From: an uncultured Calothrix sp.
GTDB lineage: Bacteria; Cyanobacteriota; Cyanobacteriia; Cyanobacteriales; Nostocaceae
Assembly (NCBI GenBank): GCA_937973965.1
Contig: CALJJQ010000005.1
Span: 1 to 64,000 of the forward strand
Reading direction: 5' to 3'
Length of the DNA: 64,000 nucleotides
The position numbers and the translations under genes are program-made. Below the pieces are notes generated by a model that saw nothing but the letters and a program-made list of their open reading frames with translations, had not been told where the DNA came from and did no database searches. Numbering within the stretch: the stretch's first letter is position 1; every line of letters begins with the position of its first letter. Positions 1 to 8,900 of this stretch are shown piece by piece.

Positions 1-39
1 GTTAATCCCTTGAAAGATAACTGTGGAGATTGATGGCTT

Positions 40-140
40 TAGGAGCCAGTGCCGTGGGCGGGTTCCCCGACTTGAGGCAACTGGCATCCTCAATCGGAAT
101 CACAGTTTGAATCACCGTGACTTCAGTCCGGTGCGAGTCA
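40..140. repeat. two stem-loops, possible IS200/IS605-type element end
   Basis: Two hairpins stand close together. GCCAGTGCC (45-53) pairs with GGCAACTGGC (76-85). CACCG..GACT (113-122) pairs with AGTC..CGGTG (125-133). A subterminal hairpin of this CACCG/CGGTG shape resembles what is found downstream of tnpB in cyanobacterial IS200/IS605 elements, so this may be the right end of an element lying off the left edge. No transposase reading frame is visible, and the open frame across the region looks like chance. The family assignment is inference from hairpin shape only. Confidence 0.35.
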
Positions 141-215
141 AAGACAAAGTATGCTGGGTTTCTTTTGGGTTATACCAATTTGAAACCAGAACGCGACGGA
201 TGAATTTTGTCGGTA

Positions 216-237
216 GAGACGTAATATATTACGTCTC
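216..237. repeat. GAGACG palindrome at the uma2-like stop codon
   Basis: A perfect 22-bp palindrome with arms GAGACGTAATA and TATTACGTCTC. Read on the minus strand, its first bases form part of the TGA stop of the Uma2-like gene. It is one of more than fifteen related palindromes in this window. The position suggests a role at the transcript 3' end, but there is no convincing T-tract next to it. Confidence 0.7.
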
Positions 238-775
238 AGCTATAGTTTTTATTAGTCATCGCCATTACCTGATTCACTGTTAATCCTGGTATATCCCCCA
301 AAGTTGGTAAAATCTCATCCTCTGAGAATATTATCGGTAAATTATCCCCCTGCCATACCCAAATTTGCTGACGAGTGATGTCTATTAACCATGCTAATTT
401 TGTTCCGTGACTTAGACAATGGAGTATTTTATTTTGGAGTTCTAGGGTGCTTTGGTCGGGAGAACGAATTTCAATTAGCCAATCAGGTGGTCCTTGTAAT
501 GGTTCATCTTCGTTTCCCAGACGCTGACAAGTCACGACGGAAATATCTGGGACTGGGGAATAGGGAGGGACGATACACCGGAGTTCTTGAATGGCTTCCC
601 ACTCTTCTGTTTGGCTATTGATATAGTTAACTAAATTGCGTTGGAGACGGGAGTGAAACAGGGTTGGCATTGGTTTTTGTCGGACTTCCCCATTGATGAA
701 TTCCCAAGCTGGAGAAGTCTCAATGTTGGGTTGGGAGAGAAATTCCCTTAGGGATGCGATCGCTGTTGCTGCCAT
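236..775 (-). CDS. Uma2 family (DUF820) endonuclease-fold protein
   Basis: This member of the Uma2/DUF820 family, very numerous in cyanobacteria, has a restriction-endonuclease-like PD-(D/E)XK fold and no settled cellular role. Visible family marks are the N-terminal EFINGEVRQKP strand, the PVPDISVV segment and the PPDWLIEIRSPDQST core, where D and E are the likely metal ligands, followed by a Trp-rich C-terminus. I chose the ATG at 775 (179 aa). A TTG at 802 is in frame and would overlap the stop of the upstream SLH gene by 4 bases, so coupling is possible. It lies directly downstream of that gene on the same strand and may share its transcript. Confidence 0.85.
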   Translation of the reverse strand: MAATAIASLREFLSQPNIETSPAWEFINGEVRQKPMPTLFHSRLQRNLVNYINSQTEEWEAIQELRCIVPPYSPVPDISVVTCQRLGNEDEPLQGPPDWLIEIRSPDQSTLELQNKILHCLSHGTKLAWLIDITRQQIWVWQGDNLPIIFSEDEILPTLGDIPGLTVNQVMAMTNKNYS

Positions 776-798
776 GTTGAATTTGGAATTGGGGATTG

Positions 799-2883
799 TC
801 AAGACTTGTTAACAATATATGGGGATGCGATCGCTGGAATTCGTCCTTTTGTCACCATTGCTTGATATACAAAGGCTACTACTTCGCCCCTGGTTGCTGG
901 TTTCTGGGGTAAAAGTTGGTTGGGATGGGGATAATTCACTACCAAACGATGGTGGGTGGCAGTGGCGATCGCAGTGTGGGTGTTTTGGGGTACACTTTGA
1001 ATGTCTTTGTAAATGCTAGCAAGATTGGTTGCTGGTTGGGGGGGTAAGGATAATCCACTTACCAGGGAAACAATTACTTGCAGGCGTTGGACATTTTGTT
1101 CGGGTCGGAAAGTGCGATCGCTAAATCCACTCACAAATCCTCCTGCGGTGGCTTTGAGAATTGCATCATGTGCCCAAAACTTCTTCGGTACGTCTACAAA
1201 TTGGCTGGGATTGCGTTTCGGTGCAGGATTCAAGGCGTTGGTAATTAGGGCTGCATACTCGGCACGGTTCATGGGTTGGTCGGGTTGAAAACTACCGTCG
1301 GCAAACCCATTAATCAATTTGAGACTGGCTAATCCCCGGATAAATGGTTCAGCCCAATGACCTGGCAAATCACTAAAGGTGGGTAGTTGGGTATTTGGTA
1401 AAACAATATAGGGTGAACGAATAGCCGAAACTAAACCCCGAACCACCAAAGTTTGATAGACAATCGCTGCGATTTCCCCCCTGGTAATATCCCGTAAAGG
1501 TTCCAATACATCCCAATCAGGATAGTTGACAACTAACATATTTTGTGTAGCAGTTGCCATTGCCCCCACCGCATAACTGGGAATTTGGGCGCGATCGCGA
1601 TACATTGATAATAAATTTGCGTCCCCGGCTGTCAATTTTAAACCATTCACCAGGGAAACCAGAGCTTGAACTTTGGTTAGGGGTTGTTGAGGACGAAACG
1701 TACCATCGGGAAATCCACTCAAAAATCCGGCAGATGCAGCCGCATTAATTACCCCCGCAGCCCAAAACTGTTGGGGAACATCGGAGAATCGATTGGCGTT
1801 GATTGCTGGTAATTTAAAAATCCTCGCTACCAAAGCCGCATATTCAGCCCGACTAATCCGATTTTCTGGTTGAAAACCCCCATCAGGAAAACCACTAATT
1901 AAATCTTGGGATGCCAAACCCTCAATAAACTCCCTAGCCCAATGACCACCAATATCCGTAAATACTCCTCCTTTCTGGAATTGGGGGTTTAACTCCACCG
2001 TCGCTGCTCGAAACTCAACTGTCCCCTTCACATGGGTCGGATTCAGATTATTCCCAACGGAAATTACTGGATATTTCGTATTATTAAAAACATCAAAATT
2101 TTGATTATCACTAAACCGATTAGCTGCCGGGTCATGGATATGGCCGAAATCTGGTATTCCATTCCCATTAATCAACAACCCACCATCAGAATTTTGACTA
2201 ACAATATTACCCCGGAGAACTGCACGAGAATCCTTAGCCAAGGCAATCGCCACTTTATTCTCTGTAATTTGATTATTCACAATCATTGGCGCACCATTAT
2301 CCGTCACCGCCAACCCCAGGGGATTTTTACGGATTAAATTGCCAATACACTCCCCCTTACTGTTATTGGCAAACACCAACCCCCCCGACCCATTGCGAGC
2401 GATCGCATTATCACGAATCACAGGTTTAGCATTCCCAGTGACAAAAATCCCTTCCCGACCACAATTCGTAAATGTGTTATTGGCAATCACCGGCATCGTC
2501 GATTCAATCCACACACCCGTCCCCTTTGGTGTATGATTAGTAACAGTTACACCCAACAAATAGGCATCATCCAGCAACAACAAAGTAATATTCTGGACAC
2601 CAAACGTCAAACTTTGATAATTACCACCACCATCAATCACAATACCTAAACCCCGATTTGCCTCATTTCCCACCACAGTTACCCCCTCTGGGATAACCAA
2701 AGGAAATTTTTCCCCATTGGCCGCATTATAACTACCAGGGGCAAGACGAATAATCGCCGGAGTCGAAGTTACTTTCAGAGCGCGGGAGAGACTTTTCAAC
2801 GGCGCACCCCGCATTCCCGTATTCGCATCATTTCCAGTCACGGGATTGACATAGAGAGTCGCAACAAGGGTAGAGTTCACCAT
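799..2883 (-). CDS. DUF1565 beta-helix protein with six SLH repeats
   Basis: A probable envelope or surface protein of 694 aa. Residues about 10-290 begin with the DUF1565 signature (LYVNPVTGNDANTG) and continue as a right-handed parallel beta-helix with repeated N-x-I/G turns. From about residue 305 follow two consecutive SLH triplets, opened by FTDIGGHWAREFIEGLAS and FSDLPGHWAEPFIRGLAS. SLH domains anchor proteins to the peptidoglycan-linked envelope. Two triplets are unusual, since most anchors have one. No signal peptide is apparent at the chosen ATG, and no better upstream start exists in frame. Export must therefore use another route, or the start is misread. Family assignment is firm; ligand and function are unknown. 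Confidence 0.88.
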   Translation of the reverse strand: MVNSTLVATLYVNPVTGNDANTGMRGAPLKSLSRALKVTSTPAIIRLAPGSYNAANGEKFPLVIPEGVTVVGNEANRGLGIVIDGGGNYQSLTFGVQNITLLLLDDAYLLGVTVTNHTPKGTGVWIESTMPVIANNTFTNCGREGIFVTGNAKPVIRDNAIARNGSGGLVFANNSKGECIGNLIRKNPLGLAVTDNGAPMIVNNQITENKVAIALAKDSRAVLRGNIVSQNSDGGLLINGNGIPDFGHIHDPAANRFSDNQNFDVFNNTKYPVISVGNNLNPTHVKGTVEFRAATVELNPQFQKGGVFTDIGGHWAREFIEGLASQDLISGFPDGGFQPENRISRAEYAALVARIFKLPAINANRFSDVPQQFWAAGVINAAASAGFLSGFPDGTFRPQQPLTKVQALVSLVNGLKLTAGDANLLSMYRDRAQIPSYAVGAMATATQNMLVVNYPDWDVLEPLRDITRGEIAAIVYQTLVVRGLVSAIRSPYIVLPNTQLPTFSDLPGHWAEPFIRGLASLKLINGFADGSFQPDQPMNRAEYAALITNALNPAPKRNPSQFVDVPKKFWAHDAILKATAGGFVSGFSDRTFRPEQNVQRLQVIVSLVSGLSLPPQPATNLASIYKDIQSVPQNTHTAIATATHHRLVVNYPHPNQLLPQKPATRGEVVAFVYQAMVTKGRIPAIASPYIVNKS

Positions 2884-3492
2884 TGGCTGTCGTCATGCAA
2901 GAAATGTTTAAATTATGACAGAATAAAGGGATTTTGGATTTTAGATTTTGGATTTTGGATTACTTTAAGCCGAAAGTTTCAGAGATTAGGGAGTAGAGAA
3001 TAGGGAGTTGGGAGTTGGAATAATTTATATTTTTTGTTTGCTTTTGTTCAAGCGACATGGGAGTGTAGAGACAGTGGCGTGCAACTGGCCTACAAGTGGC
3101 GTGGTAGGCGAGAGACTTCTTTTTGATTCAGCTAAAATCAACATTAGGATATATGCGAAAATATAGCCTTTCTCATTTTCCCACAGACATGGAGTCCTGT
3201 ATTTAGCTCGTAGTTGCACTACTCTGGGTAACTTGCTTCCCGCGAAAGCGGGTGAACGCTCTTGCTATAGCGTTAAACCCAAATTTTGAGTGAGTGAGCG
3301 ATAAGCGTTGAGTTATGGGTTGTTTTTCCTACCATTCCCTACTCCCGTCACGGACTATTCCCTGGAAGTTTGAGGAATTGCTGAGAAATCCAGGCTTAGA
3401 GCAATCCAAAACCCGTCTTGGCAAGTTTGGTGGAAGAATAAATCTCCCACCAACTTTCCGCAAAATCCAAAATCCAAAATCCAACATCCAAC
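2884..3492. other. 609-bp intergenic region with heptamer repeats and hairpins
   Basis: No credible gene is seen. It holds ATTTTGG-type heptamer repeats (2930-2960), GGGAGT(A/T)-type repeats (2989-3016), a CCCGC-GAAA-GCGGG hairpin (3239-3252, GNRA-like loop) followed by an AACGCT/AGCGTT stem (3254-3274), a degenerate copy of the TTTCTCAC repeat family, and AAATCC repeats (3463-3490) running up to the start of the next gene. Confidence 0.6.
3281..3396. repeat. repeat family B (TTTCTCAC ends), degenerate copy
   Basis: The stretch shares long segments with 10825-10940 (GAGTGAG..ATAAG, TTATGGGTTGTTTTTCCT) and with 33140-33255 (ACTCCCGTCACGGACTATTC). It ends in CTGAGAAATCCAGG. The left terminus has decayed. 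It carries no coding capacity and is most likely a miniature non-autonomous element. Confidence 0.6.
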
Positions 3493-6045
3493 ATGCAAGC
3501 AGAAATCACCACCCCAACCCCCTCTACCACCCTCACCCGTCCGGAATTACTAGCTCCTGCTGGTAATTGGGAATGTGCTAAAGCTGCTGTTGAAAATGGA
3601 GCGGATGCCATTTACTTTGGTTTGGATCAATTTAATGCACGAATGCGGGCAGAAAATTTTACGGAGAAGGATTTACCGGAGTTGATGACCTATCTCCACG
3701 GTCGTGGTGTAAAGGGCTATGTCACATTAAATACTCTAGTCTTTCCCCAGGAATTGCGAGAAGCGGAAAGATATCTGCGTTCAATTATAAGTGCGGGAGT
3801 CGATGCGGTCATTGTCCAAGATATCGGTATTTGTCGGTTAATTCGTCACCTTTCCCCCGACTTCCCTATCCATGCATCCACGCAAATGACGATTACTAGT
3901 GCGGTTGGTGTGGAATTTGCTCAGGAATTGGGTTGTAATTTGGTGGTGTTGGCACGGGAATGTTCGTTAACGGAAATTAATAAAATCCAAAGCCAAATGG
4001 CCTATCGGGGTGCATCCCTTCCTTTGGAGGTGTTTGTTCATGGGGCTTTGTGTGTTGCCTATTCGGGACAATGTTTAACTAGTGAGGCTTTAGGTGGACG
4101 TTCTGCTAACCGGGGAGAATGCGCTCAAGCTTGTCGAATGCCCTACGAATTAATTGTGGATGGGGAAGTAGTGGATTTGGGTGATAAAAAATACTTACTG
4201 AGTCCCCAAGATTTGGCGGGTTTAAGTGTTTTGCCGGAGTTGGTGAATTCTGGAGTCAGTTGTTTAAAGATTGAAGGACGATTAAAAACACCGGAATATG
4301 TGGCCAATGTCACTAAGGTCTACCGTCAGGGTTTGGATCGAGTGATGGAATCTATGGAGCAGAGGGAAGGTGAAAAAGCGGATTTCGATAATTCCGAAAA
4401 TAATTTAGAGAATTTCAGAGATTCGACTGAAGACACTTACAACCTGGAAATGGCCTTTTCCCGTGGTCTCTATACTGGTTGGTTTGCTGGGATTAATAAT
4501 CAGGAACTGGTTCATGGAAGGTTTGGCAAAAAGCGGGGGGTCTATTTAGGTGTAGTCACCCGGATTGGGAAGGAAGAAGTTGCACTCAAGTTGGTAGCAC
4601 CCCTGAAAGCAGGTGATGGGGTGGTATTTGATAGTGGACACCCGGAAGCGAAGGAAGAAGGGGGAAGGGTGTACCGGGTGGAACATCGGGGGAAAGAAAC
4701 AGTTATTAGTTTTGGGCGTGGTAGTATTAACTGGCGACGGATACATGTGGGCGATCGCATTTGGAAAACCAGTGACCCGGAATTAGATAAGAAAATCCGT
4801 CAGAGTTTTGAGGGGGATATTCCGAAATTCCAGCGACCTCTGGATTTGGAAGTGCATGGTACAGAGGGAGAAAAATTAATTGCGATCGCACGAGATAGGT
4901 TAGGTCATATGGCTGTGGTGGAGTCGGATATTTTGTTAGCATCTGCTCACCACAAACCGCTGACAACGGCAAAATTAACAGAACAATTCGGACGCTTGGG
5001 TAATACACCGTTTCAGTTAGGTGATTTCCAGAATCATCTCCAGGGTAATGTAATTATTCCGGTGAGTGAGTTGAACCGAATGCGACGGGAATTAGTCAGC
5101 CAAATTACGACTCAACGGCAAAAACCAAAACGCTCTACAATTCACGAACAAGCTAGTTTACAAGATATACTACCGCCATCAACCCAAACCGATATTTCCC
5201 AGTCTGTTAACCTGATTGTTTTGGTTCGCAATCTCCCCCAACTCCAAGCTACCCTGAATACAGGTATAGAAACAATTTACTGCGAATTTACAGATCCTCG
5301 CCAATACCGGGAAGCTGTACAAATGGTACGGGAACACAAATCCCCTTCCCCCAGCATTTTTGTTGCACCTCCCCGCATTACCAAACCCGGTGAAAACTGG
5401 ATTCTCCATCAAGTTCGCCAATCCGATGCGGATGGATATCTAGTCAGAAATTACGACCACCTACGCTTTTTTGCCGAAGACAGATGTATTGGTGATTTTT
5501 CCCTCAATGTTGCCAACCCCCTCACGGCTGATTATCTCAAACATCGGTTTGACTTGGAACGATTGACCGCATCCTACGATTTAAATATTAACCAACTGGA
5601 AGATTTATTCCGAACTTCTCCCCCCCACTGGTATGAAGTGACAATCCACCAACATATGCCCATGTTTCACATGGAACACTGTGTTTTTTGCGCTTTCCTC
5701 TCCCAAGGGAAAGATTTTCGTGACTGCGGACGACCCTGTGAAAAATATGAAGTAAAACTACGTGACCGGGTAGGTAGTGAACATGTTCTCCATGCAGATT
5801 TAGGTTGTCGCAACACCGTATTTAACAGCACGGCTCAAACGGGAGCGGAACACTTGCAACATTTGGTGACGCTAGGATTACGGCATTTACGGATTGAATT
5901 TCTCAACGAATCCCCGACACAAGTCCAGCAAGTTATTCGTAATTACCAGCAGCTTATCGCCGGGGAAATTACAGGCTCACAAGTGTGGCGGAATTTAAAG
6001 TTACACAATCAACTAGGTGTGACACGGGGAACTGTGAGACACTAA
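3493..6045 (+). CDS. peptidase U32 family protein (RlhA/YdcP-like)
   Basis: The family includes collagenase-like proteins and E. coli RlhA, which is needed for hydroxylation of a 23S rRNA cytidine, so RNA modification is a likelier job than proteolysis. The N-terminal half shows the U32 barrel marks RPELLAPAGNWE, GADAIYFGLDQFNAR, FPIHASTQMT and the signature VFVHGALCVAYSGQCLTS, followed by ANRGECAQACRMPY with clustered cysteines. A long C-terminal part (DUF3656-like) ends in a second cysteine cluster near residues 730-747 (CVFC and CGRPC) that could bind an Fe-S cluster. Length (850 aa) fits the long cyanobacterial forms. The gene stands alone, and heptamer repeats abut its ATG. Substrate is unknown. 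Confidence 0.85.
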   Translation: MQAEITTPTPSTTLTRPELLAPAGNWECAKAAVENGADAIYFGLDQFNARMRAENFTEKDLPELMTYLHGRGVKGYVTLNTLVFPQELREAERYLRSIISAGVDAVIVQDIGICRLIRHLSPDFPIHASTQMTITSAVGVEFAQELGCNLVVLARECSLTEINKIQSQMAYRGASLPLEVFVHGALCVAYSGQCLTSEALGGRSANRGECAQACRMPYELIVDGEVVDLGDKKYLLSPQDLAGLSVLPELVNSGVSCLKIEGRLKTPEYVANVTKVYRQGLDRVMESMEQREGEKADFDNSENNLENFRDSTEDTYNLEMAFSRGLYTGWFAGINNQELVHGRFGKKRGVYLGVVTRIGKEEVALKLVAPLKAGDGVVFDSGHPEAKEEGGRVYRVEHRGKETVISFGRGSINWRRIHVGDRIWKTSDPELDKKIRQSFEGDIPKFQRPLDLEVHGTEGEKLIAIARDRLGHMAVVESDILLASAHHKPLTTAKLTEQFGRLGNTPFQLGDFQNHLQGNVIIPVSELNRMRRELVSQITTQRQKPKRSTIHEQASLQDILPPSTQTDISQSVNLIVLVRNLPQLQATLNTGIETIYCEFTDPRQYREAVQMVREHKSPSPSIFVAPPRITKPGENWILHQVRQSDADGYLVRNYDHLRFFAEDRCIGDFSLNVANPLTADYLKHRFDLERLTASYDLNINQLEDLFRTSPPHWYEVTIHQHMPMFHMEHCVFCAFLSQGKDFRDCGRPCEKYEVKLRDRVGSEHVLHADLGCRNTVFNSTAQTGAEHLQHLVTLGLRHLRIEFLNESPTQVQQVIRNYQQLIAGEITGSQVWRNLKLHNQLGVTRGTVRH

Positions 6046-6709
6046 TCATCTTGGATTGGAAGCAATCCCCCTACAGACACTATATGTCGCATCTCTTCCC
6101 ACTCCCTGTTTTCCAAGGAGGGAAAACTCACGTTATTTAGGGTTTGTCACCACTGATTTGTATATTTTGTTTGCGCAATGATTAGAGGTATTTATACCAT
6201 GGGGATTTGACTTTTAATAGAAACATTGACTTTCACCCTTACCAGGAGTATACCTGCCCAGGGTGTAGCAAATATATAATTGATTTTTCTGTGTACGGAG
6301 TTTAATTGTAATTAGATACAGCAGATATATCTAAAAATTGTGATAAATATCAAATTTTTACGGAAATAAATTAAATTTTTGCGAATTTGGTCATTCTGTA
6401 GATATCGATGGTTATCCAAGTGATTTATTCGAGGTTACATAGTCATAATCAAAGTTATATTAATTCCGTAAACCCTTATTTTACAAGCTTTTGGGGATAG
6501 GTATTTAAATGAATACAATAAATAGTTTGTTTGTTAAAAAAATAATTTTGAAAAATGTATTTCCAAATACTTTTACGGATAAACACCGATAGTTAGACTA
6601 AAAATAATTTCATTTAAAAATAAGTGTATGTACTGATTGGCTGGTATGAATTATCCATTAATATTTACTTAAAAGAAATAGGATATAAAACTAGCCATTG
6701 ATATCAGTT
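6046..6709. other. 664-bp AT-rich non-coding region
   Basis: Strongly AT-rich, with no sustained open frame on either strand and none of the miniature repeats seen elsewhere. It presumably carries the promoter and leader of the small membrane-protein gene downstream, but I could not pick out a reliable -35/-10 pair. Confidence 0.45.
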
Positions 6710-6817
6710 ATGCAAATAATTGAGACGCAACAAGTGCATAAAGAACTAAAATATATTCGACAGTGTGATACAAGTATCAGTCAAAATAATATTTTTCCGG
6801 AGGAGTGCAGATTGTGA
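6710..6817 (+). CDS. 35-codon leader ORF coupled to the next gene
   Basis: A short ATG-started frame (start MQIIETQQVHKE, end FPEECRL) whose TGA overlaps the GTG start of the following gene in a GTGA arrangement. The strong ribosome-binding site of that next gene (CCGGAGGAG, 6798-6806) lies inside this frame, which suits translational coupling. There is no clear ribosome-binding site in front of its own ATG and no recognised family, so it may be chance. The overlap is seen directly; function is unknown. Confidence 0.3.
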   Translation: MQIIETQQVHKELKYIRQCDTSISQNNIFPEECRL

Positions 6818-7089
6818 GCAAGCCGCAAATCATAGTATTAATAAGTTATTTGTTGATGACAGGATACTTTTTCGTCAACTGGTTAAGATTTAGTTTACGC
6901 CACCCTCCATCTTCCCCTGAAGACCACTTTCTCTCATTGGTGATGTTTGGTATCGTAGTAGTGTGTTGGCCTTTAGTTATTCCTTTCTCCCTCATCAAAA
7001 TGTGCTTAACCAGGGAGATAGAATTAGGGACGGTATTCCCTGCGATCGCAGTAATTATTGCGGTGAGTCTGTCTTTCTATCTTAGTTAA
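6814..7089 (+). CDS. small two-helix membrane protein, unknown function
   Basis: A 91-aa protein with two hydrophobic segments (about residues 5-22 and 42-62) and a third weaker one at the C-terminus (FPAIAVIIAVSLSF). No family is recognised. The GTG at 6814 is preferred to the in-frame GTG at 6805, because the purine-rich GGAGGAG (6800-6806) gives good spacing only to 6814. It probably resides in the plasma or thylakoid membrane. A short ORF overlaps its start codon upstream. Confidence 0.6.
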   Translation: MSKPQIIVLISYLLMTGYFFVNWLRFSLRHPPSSPEDHFLSLVMFGIVVVCWPLVIPFSLIKMCLTREIELGTVFPAIAVIIAVSLSFYLS

Positions 7090-7096
7090 CGCCGGA

Positions 7097-7396
7097 CTAA
7101 TTGAAGATTATGGAAGCTATCATACACTTGATATAGGTATTTTGGTTATAAATAACCTCTGTTTGACAAACTGAAAACTGCTCCATCATTTTAGTCAAAA
7201 TTTGTATTTTCTTGTTGTCAAACCTACGACTCTTCGTCTTCTCCTTGCTCAAAATTTTCTTTTTATAAGTTAAATATTCATAGTCACATATTTTAATTAG
7301 GGATGTAACAAACCGATGGAGATTTTCAGAGGAAAATATTTCCTCTGGAATTATTTTTGCTTTAACAGGGCTTAACGACAACAACTCCATAAGCAT
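7097..7396 (-). CDS. hypothetical small protein, uncertain
   Basis: A 99-codon frame lying just downstream of the M16 peptidase gene on the same strand and overlapping its last 35 bases in another frame. The product would be Lys/Ile-rich and soluble (for example EEIFSSENLHRF). No ribosome-binding site precedes the ATG and no family is recognised. The amino-acid pattern is plausible for a protein, but AT-rich DNA produces such frames easily. Confidence 0.28.
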   Translation of the reverse strand: MLMELLSLSPVKAKIIPEEIFSSENLHRFVTSLIKICDYEYLTYKKKILSKEKTKSRRFDNKKIQILTKMMEQFSVCQTEVIYNQNTYIKCMIASIIFN

Positions 7397-8657
7397 TAGT
7401 GGTTAAATACTTTCTCGCAGCCAAACGGAGATGCTCTTGATCAACCCGTTGGATATGGAGTGGATAATCAAAAGCTGGTTGTAAATTCCCCACCAATGAT
7501 TGATAATAACCATACAGACCAGCGCGATCGCTTGGTGTTTCATTACCAAAAACAAAGCGGTTAGCAACCCGTTTACGGATACGCTCGATTTCTGAGATAT
7601 TCACTAATTCAGTTTGCAAATAGTGAATATGTTGGATAATAGCTGCTTCCACCGCTTCGAGATTTTCCACCGGACAATGGACAGAGATGTAAAATAAACC
7701 CTGTACCCGGTGACTCAGATTACTCACGGAAATCGAAGAAACTAACCCCCTTTCTTCCCGTAAATCCCTGACTAATCTGGATGTTCTGCCATGAGATAGA
7801 ACTGCTGCGAGAATATCCAATTCATAAGTATCATGTAAATCTTGTAACCCCGGTACACGCCACAACATGACCAATCGAGCTTGTTGCAAAGTTGCATCGG
7901 TATATTCACAGCGAGTAATACTTGTAAAAGGTAGTTCCTTATCCAAATCAGAGGATGAACCAGGGAAAAATCTAGGAGGGAAAGAGAGATTACCTTGACT
8001 CGATTGATCAACCCCCAAAGCCACAATTTCGATCAACTCATCCACAGGTAAATTACCCACAGCAACAGCAGTCATTGACCGTGGTTGATACCAACTGCGA
8101 TGGAAATCCCGCATTTGTTGGGGTTGCATATCTTCAATTACAAACTCCGGACCAAGGACGGGACGACGGTAGGGTAGGGACTCAAAACCAACTTCCATTG
8201 CTCGTTGATATATTCTCCGTCGCGGATTGTCCTCACAACGGCGAATTTCTTCTAGGACTACCAACTTTTCCCGTTCAAAAGCATCATCGGGAATACTGGG
8301 GTTTAACACAACTTCAATTTGCAAAGGAGCCAACTCGGCAAAATCCTTGGGGGCGGTGGTAATGTAATAGTGGGTGTAATCCTGACTAGTTGCCGCATTA
8401 GTCACCGCACCTCGTTCCTCCACCAAACGCTCAAACTCTCCAGCAGGGAGTCTGTCTGTACCTTTAAACACCATGTGTTCAAGAAAATGAGCCATGCCAT
8501 TAATTGCATCCGACTCAACATAGCTACCAACATTGAGCCATAGATTCAGATTAATTGCCTCAATAGGCATTTGTTCCGCAATAATTGTTAATCCATTCGG
8601 CAAAACGCTGATGGTCGGTGCGTTGAGACGAGGTTGAGTAGTAAGCGTAGAAGTCAT
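7362..8657 (-). CDS. M16 family zinc peptidase, catalytically intact
   Basis: Pitrilysin/processing-peptidase family. The inverted zinc motif HFLEH is at residues 57-61, and the downstream glutamate ligand lies in VVLEEIRRCEDNP. The C-terminal half-barrel carries LREERGLVSSIS, where the Arg/Tyr substrate-binding pair typical of the non-catalytic partner is lost (Ser replaces Tyr). This single-unit M16B type (431 aa) usually works as a dimer with an R/Y-bearing, zinc-less subunit, and such a subunit is encoded at 15937-17211. No signal peptide is seen, so it probably acts in the cytoplasm. Divergent to the acyl-CoA dehydrogenase fusion gene. Confidence 0.92.
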   Translation of the reverse strand: MTSTLTTQPRLNAPTISVLPNGLTIIAEQMPIEAINLNLWLNVGSYVESDAINGMAHFLEHMVFKGTDRLPAGEFERLVEERGAVTNAATSQDYTHYYITTAPKDFAELAPLQIEVVLNPSIPDDAFEREKLVVLEEIRRCEDNPRRRIYQRAMEVGFESLPYRRPVLGPEFVIEDMQPQQMRDFHRSWYQPRSMTAVAVGNLPVDELIEIVALGVDQSSQGNLSFPPRFFPGSSSDLDKELPFTSITRCEYTDATLQQARLVMLWRVPGLQDLHDTYELDILAAVLSHGRTSRLVRDLREERGLVSSISVSNLSHRVQGLFYISVHCPVENLEAVEAAIIQHIHYLQTELVNISEIERIRKRVANRFVFGNETPSDRAGLYGYYQSLVGNLQPAFDYPLHIQRVDQEHLRLAARKYLTTNAYGVVVVKPC

Positions 8658-8900
8658 TGGTTATTTATACGGGTTTATCTTTCTCTATCTTACCGATTCA
8701 CCGGAATGAGTGGGAAAATACAATTGATGATAAGTTGTTAAAGAAAGTTTTAAGTAGGGTCTGCGGAAAAAGTCTTTCTCTTACGGAAATATCGGGGGTA
8801 GCACAAGAGTACTGGTCGAGACAGGGAATAGGAAAGCAAGTTACTTTACGATATCAAAATCAAAAAAGCTGCTCTACACACAACACAGATAGGCGATCGC

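Noticed and set aside
23-283. 86-codon plus-strand frame at the left edge
   Set aside because: It crosses two hairpins and a palindrome, has no family resemblance and overlaps the end of the Uma2-like gene.
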